A program made the translations under genes and the position numbers. A stretch of 64,000 nt of DNA from Bordetella parapertussis (lineage in GTDB: Bacteria; Bacteroidota; Bacteroidia; Chitinophagales; Chitinophagaceae), in contig CALQJX020000010.1 of the NCBI GenBank assembly GCA_943331005.2, positions 66,596-130,595 of the forward strand, read 5' to 3'. The notes beneath the pieces were generated by a model. It was not told the origin of the DNA and did not search any database. It saw only the letters and a list, made by a program, of their open reading frames with translations. Positions 25,545-34,598 of the stretch are shown here, in pieces (the stretch's first letter is position 1; every line of letters starts with the position of its first letter).

Positions 25545-27023
25545 TTACATTTTTACGGTATTGCTGGCATCGCTTTCGTTCCACACCCTGTCTAGGGCAG
25601 TAACTACATAGGTGGCATTTTTGTGCATAGCAGCATTTGCATCTCTATAGGTACTTTCCTGCTGAATGGAGATGATACGGTCGTTCCTTTCCAGATCCAC
25701 TTTTTCATTGGCGGCAAAACGATACACTACATAGCGCAGCGGTTCCTTAGCCGGATTGTTGGTGTGCCATTCCAGCTTATTTCCGCTGGCCTTCAGTGCC
25801 GGTGCAGCCGGGGCCTTGTTGTCTAGCCAGGTCATTGGTGGTACCAATGCAGGATAACGGTTGAAGTTCTTCTGCAGACTATCTGCCAGTGGTGCTTTTA
25901 TCTTATTGAAGCAGGATGCGCTATAGAAAGAGTAGCCAGAGTTGGGGCACTTTCCTCTTATATCGCGCAGCTGCCACATCAGTTCGCCGGCAGTAGCCCA
26001 GGGGCCGCTTTTGGCAGTGGTCATACGATACAGGCCCAGGCCATAATATACATGACGCTGGTAGCAATGGTCATACCACCATGGCTGCAGCACATCAAAC
26101 GGAGCGGCCTTGTGATTGTGCTCCCAGTATAGCTGCGGCATCATATAGTCTACCCATCCTTTCTGCAGCCACATCAGCACATCGGCATAGAGGTCGTCAT
26201 AGGTGGTTTGTCCGCCGCGGGTCTCAGACCCTTCAGGGTCCTTGCTTTTGTTGCGCCACACACCAAACGGACTGATACCCAGCTTCATGTATGGTTTTAT
26301 GTTCTTGATGCCGGTATTGAGCTGTGTTATGAAGCGGCTCACATTGTCGCGGCGCCAGTCTTCTTTAGATAGGCCCTTGCCATGGCGGGCATAACTTCTG
26401 CTATCACCAAATTCTTTGCCTGGCACCCTGTATGGGTAAAAATAGTCGTCTAGGTGCACTGCATCTATGTCGTAGCGTTTCACTACATCTTCTATCACAT
26501 TTACCACATAATCTCTTGCTTCGGGTATACCCGGGTCTATGTACGACTTGCCGCCATAGCTTATGATCCAGTCTTTGTGTGTGCGGGTAACATGGGTTTG
26601 CGGATTGTTATTCTTCTCGCTGTTCATAAGCGCCCTGTAGGGGTTGAACCACGCATGAAATTCCAGATTGCGCTTGTGTGCCTCTGCCACCATAAAAGTG
26701 AGCGGGTCGTAATAGGGTGTTGGTGCTTCGCCCTGATGGCCGGTGAGGTAGTGGCTCCACGGCTCTATGCCCGACGCATAAAAGGCATCGCAAACTGGGC
26801 GCACCTGCACTATTACCGCATTGCAGCCCATAGACTGCAACATGTCCAGCTGTTTCACAAATTCCTGCTGCTGCTCTGCCGATGGCAGACCCGGCTTTGA
26901 TGGCCAATCTATGTTGGCCACCGTTGCTATCCATGCCCCTCTGAACTCGCGTTTGGGAGACTGCGCAGTAGCGGAATTATTAATAAGAAGGCAAAAAAGA
27001 AGTGAAAAAAGAACCCTGAGCAT
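25545..27023 (-). CDS. Secreted GHL10 (DUF187) family glycoside hydrolase
   Basis: A 492-aa exported glycosidase-like protein. Signal peptide to about residue 20 (NNSATAQ), then the YngK/GHL10 TIM barrel: EFRGAWIATVANIDWPS, QVRPVCDAFYASGIEPWSHY, EFHAWFNPYRA, DAVHLDDYFYPYR (candidate acidic catalytic residues in LDDYF) and DYMMPQLYWEH. Residues about 400-490 form a fibronectin-III-like domain. Relatives are annotated as family 10 glycosylhydrolases or lipoproteins; the substrate is probably peptidoglycan-related or another glycan, which is not established here. Monocistronic. Confidence 0.88.
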   Translation of the reverse strand: MLRVLFSLLFCLLINNSATAQSPKREFRGAWIATVANIDWPSKPGLPSAEQQQEFVKQLDMLQSMGCNAVIVQVRPVCDAFYASGIEPWSHYLTGHQGEAPTPYYDPLTFMVAEAHKRNLEFHAWFNPYRALMNSEKNNNPQTHVTRTHKDWIISYGGKSYIDPGIPEARDYVVNVIEDVVKRYDIDAVHLDDYFYPYRVPGKEFGDSRSYARHGKGLSKEDWRRDNVSRFITQLNTGIKNIKPYMKLGISPFGVWRNKSKDPEGSETRGGQTTYDDLYADVLMWLQKGWVDYMMPQLYWEHNHKAAPFDVLQPWWYDHCYQRHVYYGLGLYRMTTAKSGPWATAGELMWQLRDIRGKCPNSGYSFYSASCFNKIKAPLADSLQKNFNRYPALVPPMTWLDNKAPAAPALKASGNKLEWHTNNPAKEPLRYVVYRFAANEKVDLERNDRIISIQQESTYRDANAAMHKNATYVVTALDRVWNESDASNTVKM

Positions 27024-27215
27024 AGTTAATTGTTAACGATCTGCAATTAAAATGTGAAAGTAACATATTTCATTGCAATGGGCAATTTCAAAAGTTAGGG
27101 GGTAGGGATTACAATTTATGGAATGCCTGAGCCCCCGATATGAACATAAACACTCCGTTTATTAACGTATGTATCCCATATTCTCGATTTATGCGGGTGG
27201 TGCGGTCTTTTTGAT

Positions 27216-27223
27216 TATTTTTG
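27216..27223 (+). promoter_or_regulatory. -7 promoter box of the E2 gene
   Basis: TATTTTTG, full consensus, 35 nt before ATG 27259. Confidence 0.5.
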
Positions 27224-27258
27224 CACCTCAATTATAATAAATAACACAAAAGCATATT

Positions 27259-28572
27259 ATGGCTATCGTTGATGTTGTAATGCCCAAGATGGGGGAAAGT
27301 ATAATGGAAGCTACTGTGCTGAAATGGCACAAACAGCCCGGAGATACAGTAAAAATGGACGAAACACTCCTGGACATCGCTACCGATAAGGTAGATAGTG
27401 AGGTGCCCTCAACTACTGCCGGTGTGGTGAAGGAACTCCTTTATAAAGAGAACGATGTAGTGCCTGTTGGTGCTCCGATAGCCAGAATAGAGACATCAGG
27501 TGGTGCTGCTGCACCGGCTCCTGCCGCTGCTCCTGCTGCGGCCACCCCTGCTCCGCAGGTACAGGCCGCTGCCGCTGTGGCACAGCCTGTTGCTGTAGCT
27601 ACCGCGCCTGCATCGGGCACACGTTTCTACTCTCCGCTGGTACTGAATATTGCCGGTACAGAGGGTATAGGCATGGCAGAACTGGAAAGGATACCGGGCA
27701 CCGGCAACGAAGGCCGTGTGACCAAGAAAGACATACTGAGCTATGTAGCCAACAGAGGTGCAGCACCTGCAGCCGCTCCGGCACCTGTAGCTGCGCCTGC
27801 ACCTGTTGCTGCCGCTCTGGTAGCTGCTGCGCCTGCACCATCTACCCCAATGGTAGTATCGGGCAACGTAGAGATAGTAGAAATGGACAGGATGCGCAAG
27901 CTTATAGCAGACCACATGGTTCGCAGCAAGGCTACTTCTCCGCACGTTACCAGCTTCACCGAGGCCGATGTTACTAACATCGTGAAATGGCGCGAAAAAG
28001 TAAAAGGCTCTTTCGAGAAGAAACATGGCGAGAAGATCACGTTTACGCCTATCTTCTTTGAAGCGATCGTGAACTGTATCCGCAAATATCCTACTATCAA
28101 TTGCAGTCTCGATGGGTATAACATCATCATGAAGAAAGACATCAATCTGGGTATGGCTACTGCGCTTCCATCAGGCAACCTTATAGTTCCTGTTATCAAG
28201 AATGCAGAAACCAAGAACCTGCTGGGTCTTACCAAGGATGTGAACGCGCTGGCTAATGCCGCACGTAACAATAAACTGAAAGCAGACGATACACAGGGTG
28301 GTACATTTACCGTTACCAATGTGGGTACTTTCGGTAGCCTCATGGGTACGCCAATCATCAATCAGCCACAGGTTGCTATTCTGGCAGTAGGTGCTATCAA
28401 GAAAAGGGCAGTGGTTATGGAAACACCTGATGGCGATGTGATCGCTATCCGCCACATGATGTACCTGTCTATGAGCTATGACCACCGTATAGTAGATGGT
28501 TCTGTAGGTGCCAGCTTCCTTACAGCGGTTGCCAAAGAACTGGAAGCTTTTGACCCTTCAAGGGAAGTTTAA
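27259..28572 (+). CDS. 2-oxo acid dehydrogenase E2 (dihydrolipoamide acyltransferase)
   Basis: A 437-aa E2 subunit of a 2-oxoacid dehydrogenase complex. Residues 1-78 are one lipoyl domain with the modified Lys in DIATDKVDSEVPS; 80-125 is an Ala/Pro-rich linker; about 117-155 the E1/E3-binding domain (FYSPLVLNIAGTEGIGMAEL, GTGNEGRVTKKDI); a second Ala/Pro linker; about 200-437 the catalytic domain with the active-site SYDHRIVDGS. The form resembles branched-chain or 2-oxoglutarate E2 of Bacteroidota; the exact substrate cannot be told because E1 and E3 are not adjacent. A strong terminator follows. Confidence 0.93.
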   Translation: MAIVDVVMPKMGESIMEATVLKWHKQPGDTVKMDETLLDIATDKVDSEVPSTTAGVVKELLYKENDVVPVGAPIARIETSGGAAAPAPAAAPAAATPAPQVQAAAAVAQPVAVATAPASGTRFYSPLVLNIAGTEGIGMAELERIPGTGNEGRVTKKDILSYVANRGAAPAAAPAPVAAPAPVAAALVAAAPAPSTPMVVSGNVEIVEMDRMRKLIADHMVRSKATSPHVTSFTEADVTNIVKWREKVKGSFEKKHGEKITFTPIFFEAIVNCIRKYPTINCSLDGYNIIMKKDINLGMATALPSGNLIVPVIKNAETKNLLGLTKDVNALANAARNNKLKADDTQGGTFTVTNVGTFGSLMGTPIINQPQVAILAVGAIKKRAVVMETPDGDVIAIRHMMYLSMSYDHRIVDGSVGASFLTAVAKELEAFDPSREV

Positions 28573-28596
28573 TTAAAAAACAATTACTTAGTAATA

Positions 28597-28630
28597 AACA
28601 AACCCCGCAATTGCGGGGTTTGTTGTTTTT
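28597..28630 (+). terminator. Terminator after the E2 gene
   Basis: A 28-bp perfect palindrome AACAAACCCCGCAA / TTGCGGGGTTTGTT followed by GTTTTT. The effective loop is the central AATT. Confidence 0.9.
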
Positions 28631-28668
28631 GGGAGTTATAATGTTCAGTGCTTACGTTATCCTGTAAG

Positions 28669-29655
28669 TTACGCTGGTCCCAGCGGCTCGTCTACGTGTG
28701 TCTTCAGCGCAGGTAGTTCTCGTGCTTCTCTTTTTATCACAAAAACTGCTGTCTTTTTCACCCTCACGCCCCTGCCATATTTACGGGCATACACATCGGT
28801 AAAAGAGGCCCCGAAGTAAAGGATGATGGCAGAATAGTATATCCAGGAGAGCAGGATGATAAGCGAAGCTGCTGCGCCATAGGCGGTAATGAGTTTGGAA
28901 TTGGTTAGGTATAGGGAGATAAGGAACTTGCCCAGCAGGAAGAGTACCCCGGTAAACGAAGCCCCCACCAGTGCGTCTTTCCAGTGTATGGTAGCATCGG
29001 GCAGCACCTTGAGGATGACCCAGAATAGGAAAGTGACCACCAGAAACAATACGCCCGTATTCACGCTGGTGAGTATCACTATATTATCCTCATTGATAAA
29101 ATGCTTCAGATAGCTCATGCGCTGCAGCTTGCCGGTAAGTACCTCGCCGATCACGTTCAGTAGCAGCGATGCGGTGAGCAGAAAACCGCAACCTATGATC
29201 AGTATCAGGGACAGTAGCCTGTCTGTTATCACCTTCAGCCAGCCGCGCTTTGGCCTTGCCCGCACAGACCACATATAGTTGATGGAACTTTGTATCTCGG
29301 TGAATATGCTGGTGGCGCTGAATACGAACACAACGATACCTATAATGCCGAACAGGGTACTGTTGTTGCGGGTATTCATTTTGTCCAGTATGCTTTCCAG
29401 AGAATGAGCCTCTTCGGGGCCTACTATCTGTGCTACCTGTGTGAACACAGCTTCGGTAGCGGCATCTTTCTTTTTGTAGAAAACACCTATGATGTGGATG
29501 ATGACCAGCAGCAACGGCCCTATGGCAAAAATAGTATAGTAGGCCAGCGAAGCGCTTAGCTTTGCAACGTGGTCTTCCTCGAATTCTGCAAATGTATCTT
29601 TCAGTACTTCCCAGAAACCACGTACCCGGCCTACCGTATTTTTTGTCACTTCCAT
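28669..29655 (-). CDS. YihY/BrkB family integral membrane protein
   Basis: A 328-aa inner-membrane protein of the YihY/virulence factor BrkB family. Marks: DHVAKLSASLAYYTIFAIGP near the start (residues about 25-45), six hydrophobic segments, and the C-terminal block TAYGAAASLIILLSWIYYSA with ILYFGASFTDVYARKYG. The tail is basic and hydrophilic. The family function is unsettled (RNase BN naming is historical; transport has been suggested). A -7 box lies just 5 nt before the ATG. Confidence 0.92.
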   Translation of the reverse strand: MEVTKNTVGRVRGFWEVLKDTFAEFEEDHVAKLSASLAYYTIFAIGPLLLVIIHIIGVFYKKKDAATEAVFTQVAQIVGPEEAHSLESILDKMNTRNNSTLFGIIGIVVFVFSATSIFTEIQSSINYMWSVRARPKRGWLKVITDRLLSLILIIGCGFLLTASLLLNVIGEVLTGKLQRMSYLKHFINEDNIVILTSVNTGVLFLVVTFLFWVILKVLPDATIHWKDALVGASFTGVLFLLGKFLISLYLTNSKLITAYGAAASLIILLSWIYYSAIILYFGASFTDVYARKYGRGVRVKKTAVFVIKREARELPALKTHVDEPLGPA

Positions 29656-29660
29656 TCCTT

Positions 29661-29668
29661 CAAATGTA
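29661..29668 (-). promoter_or_regulatory. -7 promoter box of the YihY gene
   Basis: Minus-strand TACATTTG, full consensus, 5 nt before the ATG at 29655. A leaderless transcript is expected if this box is used. Confidence 0.55.
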
Positions 29669-29697
29669 GTGAATACAACGAAATTAATACATGACGG

Positions 29698-30027
29698 TTA
29701 CCAGGCAAGGTCGGGGTCGTTATCGCTGCGGCTTTGTCTGTGCTGCAGGCGGCTCTTTATTTTTTCCAGTTGCCGGTCGTATACCAGCCGGGCTATCTGT
29801 GCGGCAGCATCTTCTCTGGCAGATATTTCATGCAGCTTCCTTTCAGAGATATCGAGCCGGTACATGAGCTGGTAAAAGGTGTCGGGCCCCTGCTTTATGA
29901 TCTCTGCTATACGCATTGTCAGCATGTTCAGTATGGCTTCTTCCGTCAGGAATTCGGGCACCTGTATGCCCCATTCGCCCTTGAGGGCGGTAGCCGTATT
30001 CTGCAATAACTCTATTCCCCCTTCCAT
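29698..30027 (-). CDS. Conserved-looking small protein of unknown function
   Basis: A 109-aa, mostly alpha-helical, soluble protein. No domain recognised. The middle (ILNMLTMRIAEIIKQGPDTF, YQLMYRLDISERKLHEI) reads as two or three amphipathic helices; the C-terminus is charged (KIKSRLQHRQSRSDNDPD). Its ATG lies 6 bp downstream of the glycosyltransferase stop, so the two are co-transcribed with the transferase first. Similar small helical proteins are common in Bacteroidota genomes, but I can give no function. Confidence 0.72.
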   Translation of the reverse strand: MEGGIELLQNTATALKGEWGIQVPEFLTEEAILNMLTMRIAEIIKQGPDTFYQLMYRLDISERKLHEISAREDAAAQIARLVYDRQLEKIKSRLQHRQSRSDNDPDLAW

Positions 30028-30033
30028 ATGCGG

Positions 30034-31161
30034 TTATTTTTCTACACAGCGCATCATACAGTCCCAAAGCTTATCGGCAGATGATTGCCAGTTGAACTTT
30101 GCAACCTGTGCGGGTGCATTCTGTATCAGTCGGGCACGCAGCGCTTCGTCCTTATAGAGCTGGTGCATCTTCAGTGCTATGTCTTCGGGGTCGGTGGGGT
30201 CTACCAGCAGGGCGGCATCTCCTGCCACCTCGGGCATAGAAGAGGTGTTGCTCACTATGGCAGGAACATTGCATTGCAGCGCTTCCAGTATCGGAATACC
30301 GAACCCTTCGAACAGCGAAGCAAATACCAGTGCATAGGCGGCTCCTATTACCCTCGACAGCTCGTCCACATTCATGTAGCCTACCCATTTCACATCCTCT
30401 TTGTAAGGCATGGTCAGCTTCATTTCCTCTACTTCCTCATATTTCCATGCAAGCCTGCCCACTATTACCAGCTTCATATTGGTACGCTGCCTTTTTTTGA
30501 AGGCTACAAAGGCTTTCAGCAGGTTCACAATATTCTTGCGGGGGTGCAGCGCGCCGGCAAAAACAAAGTATTCGCAGCCGTCGGCATATTGTTGTTTTAC
30601 GGCCTCGCGAACGGTGGTAGCCAGCGGTTTGTACTCATCGTGGGCACCATTATATACTACATCAATATTATCGGGGCTTATGCCGTAATGCTTGCTGATA
30701 TCGTTTTTGGAAAAAGTAGATACGGTAGCTATACGCTGCGCCTTGCGGGCAAACAGCGGCGAATAGTGCCGCCAGTAGAGCTTGTGGCTCAGTACATAAT
30801 GCTCGGGATAATGCTCGAAAGCCAGATCGTGTATCACGAGGCAGGTAGGTACGTTGGTGCTCAGCGACATATACCCGTCGGTAGACAGGAACAGGTCGGC
30901 CTTGTACTTGCGCAGCATCATGGGTATGCTCCACTCGAACCACATATAGAACAGCACAGGGTGCCGGGCCTGCGGATGCACCACCACCGGGGTGACATTG
31001 GGCGCAAAAACAAACTGAGGATCGTAAGCCCTGTCAAAAAAGAATATGAACTCATGTTCAGGGTGTTGCCTGACAATGCGTTCCAGGGTCTGATAAGTAA
31101 ACCAACCTATACCTTCCAGTTTGCCTTTGAGCAGCAGACGTGTATTTACAGCAATTCGCAT
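30034..31161 (-). CDS. Family 4 glycosyltransferase
   Basis: A 375-aa GT-B fold glycosyltransferase (GT4). N-terminal half: LLLKGKLEGIGWFTYQTLER, STDGYMSL, VIHDLAFEHYPEHY. C-terminal donor-binding half: FVFAGALHPRKNIVNLLKAF, ASLFEGFGIPILEALQ (the EX7E motif) and VSNTSSMPEVAGDAALLVDP. Acts on cytoplasmic lipid-linked or polysaccharide precursors, with a nucleotide sugar donor such as GDP-mannose (inference). It is divergent from a Wzx-like flippase gene 55 bp away, so the pair probably serves one surface glycan. Confidence 0.92.
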   Translation of the reverse strand: MRIAVNTRLLLKGKLEGIGWFTYQTLERIVRQHPEHEFIFFFDRAYDPQFVFAPNVTPVVVHPQARHPVLFYMWFEWSIPMMLRKYKADLFLSTDGYMSLSTNVPTCLVIHDLAFEHYPEHYVLSHKLYWRHYSPLFARKAQRIATVSTFSKNDISKHYGISPDNIDVVYNGAHDEYKPLATTVREAVKQQYADGCEYFVFAGALHPRKNIVNLLKAFVAFKKRQRTNMKLVIVGRLAWKYEEVEEMKLTMPYKEDVKWVGYMNVDELSRVIGAAYALVFASLFEGFGIPILEALQCNVPAIVSNTSSMPEVAGDAALLVDPTDPEDIALKMHQLYKDEALRARLIQNAPAQVAKFNWQSSADKLWDCMMRCVEK

Positions 31162-31216
31162 ACCTTATGCCAACAAAAATATACTTTTACCGCTTTATAC
31201 GCCGTTATTTATAGGC

Positions 31217-32695
31217 ATGCAACGCTTTTTTGTAAAAAATATCCTCTTTATCATAGCAGTAAACCTGCTGGTGAAGCCTTTATGGGTTCTTTTTATAGAC
31301 CGTACGGTACAGAATACGGTGCCTGCGGCTTCTTACGGAACCTATCAGGCACTGTTCAGTCTGGGTATCATTTTTCAGACCGTTCTGGACTTTGGTATCA
31401 GCAACTACAATAGTAAGACCATCTCCGGCCATCCCGAAAAGCTGCAGGAATTATTTCCTGCCATGCTGTCGGCGCGGCTGGTGCTCATGCTCATATATAT
31501 GGTCATAGCCAGCACCTGGGGCTACCTGCTGGGCTACCGAGGGTGGGAGCTGTCTTTGCTGGCGGGTATATTGCTCATTCACTCGCTCAATGCGCTGCTG
31601 GCCTTCATTCGCAGCAATGTGGCTGCCCTGCACCGGTTCAAAACAGATGCGCTCCTGTCTATAACAGACAGAATGCTCATGATCCTCATCTGTGGTTTTT
31701 TGCTGTTCTATCCGGCTACTGCTGGCATCTTCCGCATACAGTGGTTCGTTATCACCCAGATAGTATGTTACTTCATAGCCGCTGTGGCGGGCTATTTGGT
31801 GCTGCGCAAACTGGGCAAGGTGCGACTACGTTTTTCCTTCAGCATACCAGAGATTATGGGCGTTATAAAGAATAGCTTTCCCTATGCGCTGCTCATTTTT
31901 CTCATGTCCATATATAACCGTGCCGATGCCATAATGATAGAAAGGCTTTGTACCGACGGCAAGGCGCAGGCAGGTATTTGGGCGGCCGCCTTTCGCCAGC
32001 TGGATATGGCCAATATCTTCGGGCTGATGTTTGCAACTATGTTGCTGCCGCTTTTTGGCCGCATGCTGGCGCAGAAAGATGATGTGCAACCCATAATCAA
32101 ACTATGTGTGAACATGATGCTGCCGTTCTCCGTAATGGTAGCGGTAGCATCCTGGTTTTTTGGTGGCGACATTATGTATCTGCTCTACCACAAAAGTGAG
32201 CTCTATCCGGCTCAGTCTGAAAGCTACCATTGGGTGTTTTCCTGCCTGCTGCTGTCGTTTCCTGCATGGTGCCTGATGTATGTATATTCTACGCTGCTCA
32301 CAGCCAATGGCAGCATGAAGGCGCTCAATATTATTGCCTTCGGCGGGGTGATATTCAATCTGTCGCTCAACTATTATCTGGTGCCCCGTTACAATGCCCT
32401 GGGTGGTGCCATCACTTCGCTGGCCACACAAACCGGTCTTGCGCTGGTCTTTTTTGTAGTAGCTACCCGCAGCCTGAAACTGGAGATAAATGTAAGGTGG
32501 CTGCTGGCCCATCTGGGGTTTGCTATACTGGCAGCTGCTATATGCTATGGCATAGTGCTGCTATTGCCGGGCATGTCGCATCCGGTGCAGTTGGCAATTT
32601 TTGGTATTATTGGACTGGTACTCATTTTTGTATTCCGCTTTGTATCTGTGCAGAACCTGCGGCAACTGGCCGGCAGAAAACTGGAAACCGTATAA
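31217..32695 (+). CDS. Polysaccharide/oligosaccharide flippase (Wzx/MOP-like)
   Basis: A 492-aa membrane protein of the MOP superfamily that flips lipid-linked sugars across the inner membrane. ATG 31217 (MQRFFVKNILFII) is chosen: earlier in-frame ATGs fall inside the divergent glycosyltransferase gene. About 12-14 hydrophobic segments span the whole chain, with a conserved-type start (VPAASYGTYQALFSLGIIFQ) and repeated charged loops. The context (divergent glycosyltransferase) supports a role in O-antigen, capsule or exopolysaccharide export. Confidence 0.88.
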   Translation: MQRFFVKNILFIIAVNLLVKPLWVLFIDRTVQNTVPAASYGTYQALFSLGIIFQTVLDFGISNYNSKTISGHPEKLQELFPAMLSARLVLMLIYMVIASTWGYLLGYRGWELSLLAGILLIHSLNALLAFIRSNVAALHRFKTDALLSITDRMLMILICGFLLFYPATAGIFRIQWFVITQIVCYFIAAVAGYLVLRKLGKVRLRFSFSIPEIMGVIKNSFPYALLIFLMSIYNRADAIMIERLCTDGKAQAGIWAAAFRQLDMANIFGLMFATMLLPLFGRMLAQKDDVQPIIKLCVNMMLPFSVMVAVASWFFGGDIMYLLYHKSELYPAQSESYHWVFSCLLLSFPAWCLMYVYSTLLTANGSMKALNIIAFGGVIFNLSLNYYLVPRYNALGGAITSLATQTGLALVFFVVATRSLKLEINVRWLLAHLGFAILAAAICYGIVLLLPGMSHPVQLAIFGIIGLVLIFVFRFVSVQNLRQLAGRKLETV

Positions 32696-32733
32696 AAGTA
32701 AAAGACCGCTCACAGAGCGGTCTTTTACTTTTA
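32694..32733. terminator. Bidirectional terminator between flippase and DUF1569 gene
   Basis: Stem AAAAGTAAAAGACCGCTC / GAGCGGTCTTTTACTTTT with a 3-nt loop, ending in T-rich arms on both strands. It overlaps the stop codons region of both convergent genes (flippase TAA ends at 32695, DUF1569 TAA at 32731-32733). Confidence 0.9.
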
Positions 32734-33192
32734 TACACCAAACTGGCTGAGGTGATGATTCAGATGTTTGTAGAACATATTGTTCCATTCTGTTTTGTTG
32801 AGCACGCCGAATGAGTGTGACATTTTGCCGTCGAAGTAGCTTTCGCCCATTTCCTGTGTTTTGCGGATATAGCCGATCAGCTGCTTCTGCTCGTCTTCGA
32901 AATTCTTCTCCTCTTTAATGATGAAGTCGGGAGCGGTAGGGCCGCCTGGCTTGTAACCTTCTTCGTTTACTACTTTGTTTTTTACAAGTAGTTTCAGGAT
33001 CAGACCCATCACTAAGCCCGGTTTCTTGAACTTGCTTTCGTTGTAAATGTATTCATAGGTTACACTGCAGTGGGCCAGCATCTGCGATACAGACATTTTG
33101 CCCCACTTTGCTGGTGTGGAGCTTGTAAGTGTGTTGATGCGTCCGATCAACTCTTCTGCAACTTCTTTGGTGAAAACATTAGGTAGAGCCAT
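32731..33192 (-). CDS. DUF1569-like protein (DinB-type four-helix fold)
   Basis: A 153-aa protein resembling DUF1569, within the DinB/YfiT-like four-helix group. ATG 33192 (MALPNVFTKEVAEELIGRIN) is preferred; the longer reading adds an unrelated 23 residues. Marks: PAKWGKMSVSQMLAHCSVTY (His in the first metal-binding-type motif), HSFGVLNKTEWNNMFYKHLNHHLSQFG with the HLxHHxxQ closing motif typical of metal-binding DinB relatives. The reaction is unknown. No operon partner on the same strand except the small gene upstream at 33240. Confidence 0.8.
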   Translation of the reverse strand: MALPNVFTKEVAEELIGRINTLTSSTPAKWGKMSVSQMLAHCSVTYEYIYNESKFKKPGLVMGLILKLLVKNKVVNEEGYKPGGPTAPDFIIKEEKNFEDEQKQLIGYIRKTQEMGESYFDGKMSHSFGVLNKTEWNNMFYKHLNHHLSQFGV

Positions 33193-33239
33193 GTGTGATA
33201 TTTTTTGTAAATGTGCAACTTTTTTCAGAAACAACAGTG

Positions 33240-33548
33240 TTACCACTTCATGTGGGGCCATCTGTTCTGGAAATAGTACAGGCTGTGTGCTTTCTGTTTC
33301 AGTAGCTGCAACTGTTCTGTATGTTCCTGTATCAGTGCCGAGATCGTTACAGGCGACAGATAAAACTCACCCACCAGTAAACGCACTATTTCTTCATAAC
33401 ATTTGTTCCTGATGTAGCCATAATAGATGTAACGTGCCATCAGGCATTCATTTCTTTTGTGCAGCAGGGTGTTACTTCGTCCCTTTCTGGTTCTGTTCTC
33501 CAGTCCGCTTTCTCTTATCAGCTCATTGAATATTTTTTGTCCTCGCAT
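33240..33548 (-). CDS. Small basic protein of unknown function
   Basis: A 102-aa protein, strongly basic and Tyr-rich. No family named with confidence. The central segment (LMARYIYYGYIRNKCYEEIV, FYLSPVTISALIQEHTEQL) has the helix spacing of a helix-turn-helix, in which the second stretch would be the recognition part; that would make it a DNA-binding protein. It lies 47 bp upstream of the DUF1569 gene on the same strand and could be co-transcribed. Upstream is a 456-bp gene-free region. Confidence 0.62.
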   Translation of the reverse strand: MRGQKIFNELIRESGLENRTRKGRSNTLLHKRNECLMARYIYYGYIRNKCYEEIVRLLVGEFYLSPVTISALIQEHTEQLQLLKQKAHSLYYFQNRWPHMKW

Positions 33549-34004
33549 AATTGATAGGTTTTATGCCCCAAAATTACCTGCAGACCTTGTTTTAGTTCTG
33601 TCAATTTTATAAACATTATACTATGGGTCGGGCTGTATGCAGCTACAGTACAATCTTATGCAGCTTTAGCGCATGTATTCGCGGCCCCATATTTGTGGAT
33701 AAGTCTGTCATTTAGCACCATTTTGCATATCGCATTGTTGCAAAAACCATATGTTTCATTTGAATGATAATAATTATGGTCTATTAATGGCCTGGTCTTT
33801 CCGACGCAAATTTCTGGTCAGGGATAAAATTGTAAGCCGACAATAAAGACAAATAATTGCAGGTAAAGATTTCTGTACAAATGAGTAATACAGAATACCA
33901 GCATAGCAAAGCAAATCATCTTGTGTTTCGAGGCACTGGTGCTGAAACACAAGAATACAGGCAGCAAAGACTAATAAAATAAAGGAATGCCGTTAAAAAG
34001 GAGA
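33549..34004. other. Gene-free AT-rich region with an extended hairpin
   Basis: 456 bp without a convincing gene. It contains a near-repeat TATGCAGCT at about 33636 and 33658, and an extended inverted repeat CTTGTGTTTC / GAAACACAAG at 33920-33953 whose loop itself pairs (GGCAC/GTGCT). No T-run follows the hairpin on either strand, so it is not a typical terminator. No tRNA or small ORF with credible sequence was seen. Confidence 0.6.
33920..33953. repeat. Extended inverted repeat (candidate structured RNA or protein site)
   Basis: Outer arms CTTGTGTTTC and GAAACACAAG (10 bp perfect), two unpaired bases, and an inner GGCAC/GTGCT pairing. It lies 51 bp beyond the glucosaminidase stop codon. 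Role unknown. Confidence 0.5.
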
Positions 34005-34481
34005 TCATAGTTTGTTACTGAGCAATACGCTCATGATCTTCTGTTCCCATTCTTCAGGTTTTTCGGAATAGCCTGATGAACTCATGGCCTTGATCCAAAG
34101 CTTGGGGTTCTCATTGTTCTTCAACTTGCTATAGAATTTCTTACGTGATATCATGTTGCAGAAATCTATGTAAGAAGCATATTCATTATCGTATTGCTTG
34201 TAACGGCTTTTGTGACCTCTTTTGTTCACAAAATTGTTCTTGCCTACCATCCCAAAGTGGTTATTCAGCACCTTGGCTACTGGTCCTGCTCCGCCAGATG
34301 ACTCTACAGCAGCCACTGCCAGTATCACAGATGCAGGTATACCGTAGTGCTCGCCAAGCAGCGATGCAAGTATCTTATGGTCGGTAATGTAGTTTTTGTT
34401 CTGGGCATTGGCTGCAAAAGAAACAGCAAGCAATGCAAGCACTAAAATGTTTCTTTTAAGTATCCGGTTTATCACAGTCAT
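34005..34481 (-). CDS. Secreted glucosaminidase-domain (lysozyme-like) protein
   Basis: A 158-aa peptidoglycan hydrolase of the mannosyl-glycoprotein endo-beta-N-acetylglucosaminidase (FlgJ C-terminal) family. Signal peptide to about residue 26 (LALLAVSFAANAQ). Domain marks: LGEHYGIPASVILAVAAVES (catalytic Glu in VES), NNHFGMVGKN, YDNEYASYIDFCNMISRKKF and MSSSGYSEKPEEWEQKI. It is a minimal form with the domain alone and no LysM anchor. Its promoter box is at 34507-34514. Confidence 0.88.
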   Translation of the reverse strand: MTVINRILKRNILVLALLAVSFAANAQNKNYITDHKILASLLGEHYGIPASVILAVAAVESSGGAGPVAKVLNNHFGMVGKNNFVNKRGHKSRYKQYDNEYASYIDFCNMISRKKFYSKLKNNENPKLWIKAMSSSGYSEKPEEWEQKIMSVLLSNKL

Positions 34482-34506
34482 GTCGCTACAATTTAAAAGT
34501 GGAGTG

Positions 34507-34514
34507 CAAATGTA
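34507..34514 (-). promoter_or_regulatory. -7 promoter box of the glucosaminidase gene
   Basis: Minus-strand TACATTTG, full consensus, 25 nt before the ATG at 34481. Confidence 0.55.
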
Positions 34515-34598
34515 ACGATTTTTTGAATAGGAGGCTATTTTAAACTGTTAAAATATACAAATGTGTATAATGTTATTGTGTAAGTAATTTATTTGCAA

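Noticed and set aside
31121..31216. Extended N-terminus of the flippase
   Set aside because: The extension overlaps the divergent glycosyltransferase coding region and encodes no membrane segment; ATG 31217 fits the family.
30085..31413. 442-codon open frame antisense to the glycosyltransferase
   Set aside because: It covers the GT4 gene in opposite sense and runs into the flippase gene; no recognisable protein and no promoter.
33549..34004. tRNA or known small RNA in the largest gap
   Set aside because: No cloverleaf arms, no CCA-type acceptor end, and no recognisable riboswitch core were found; only the inverted repeat at 33920-33953.
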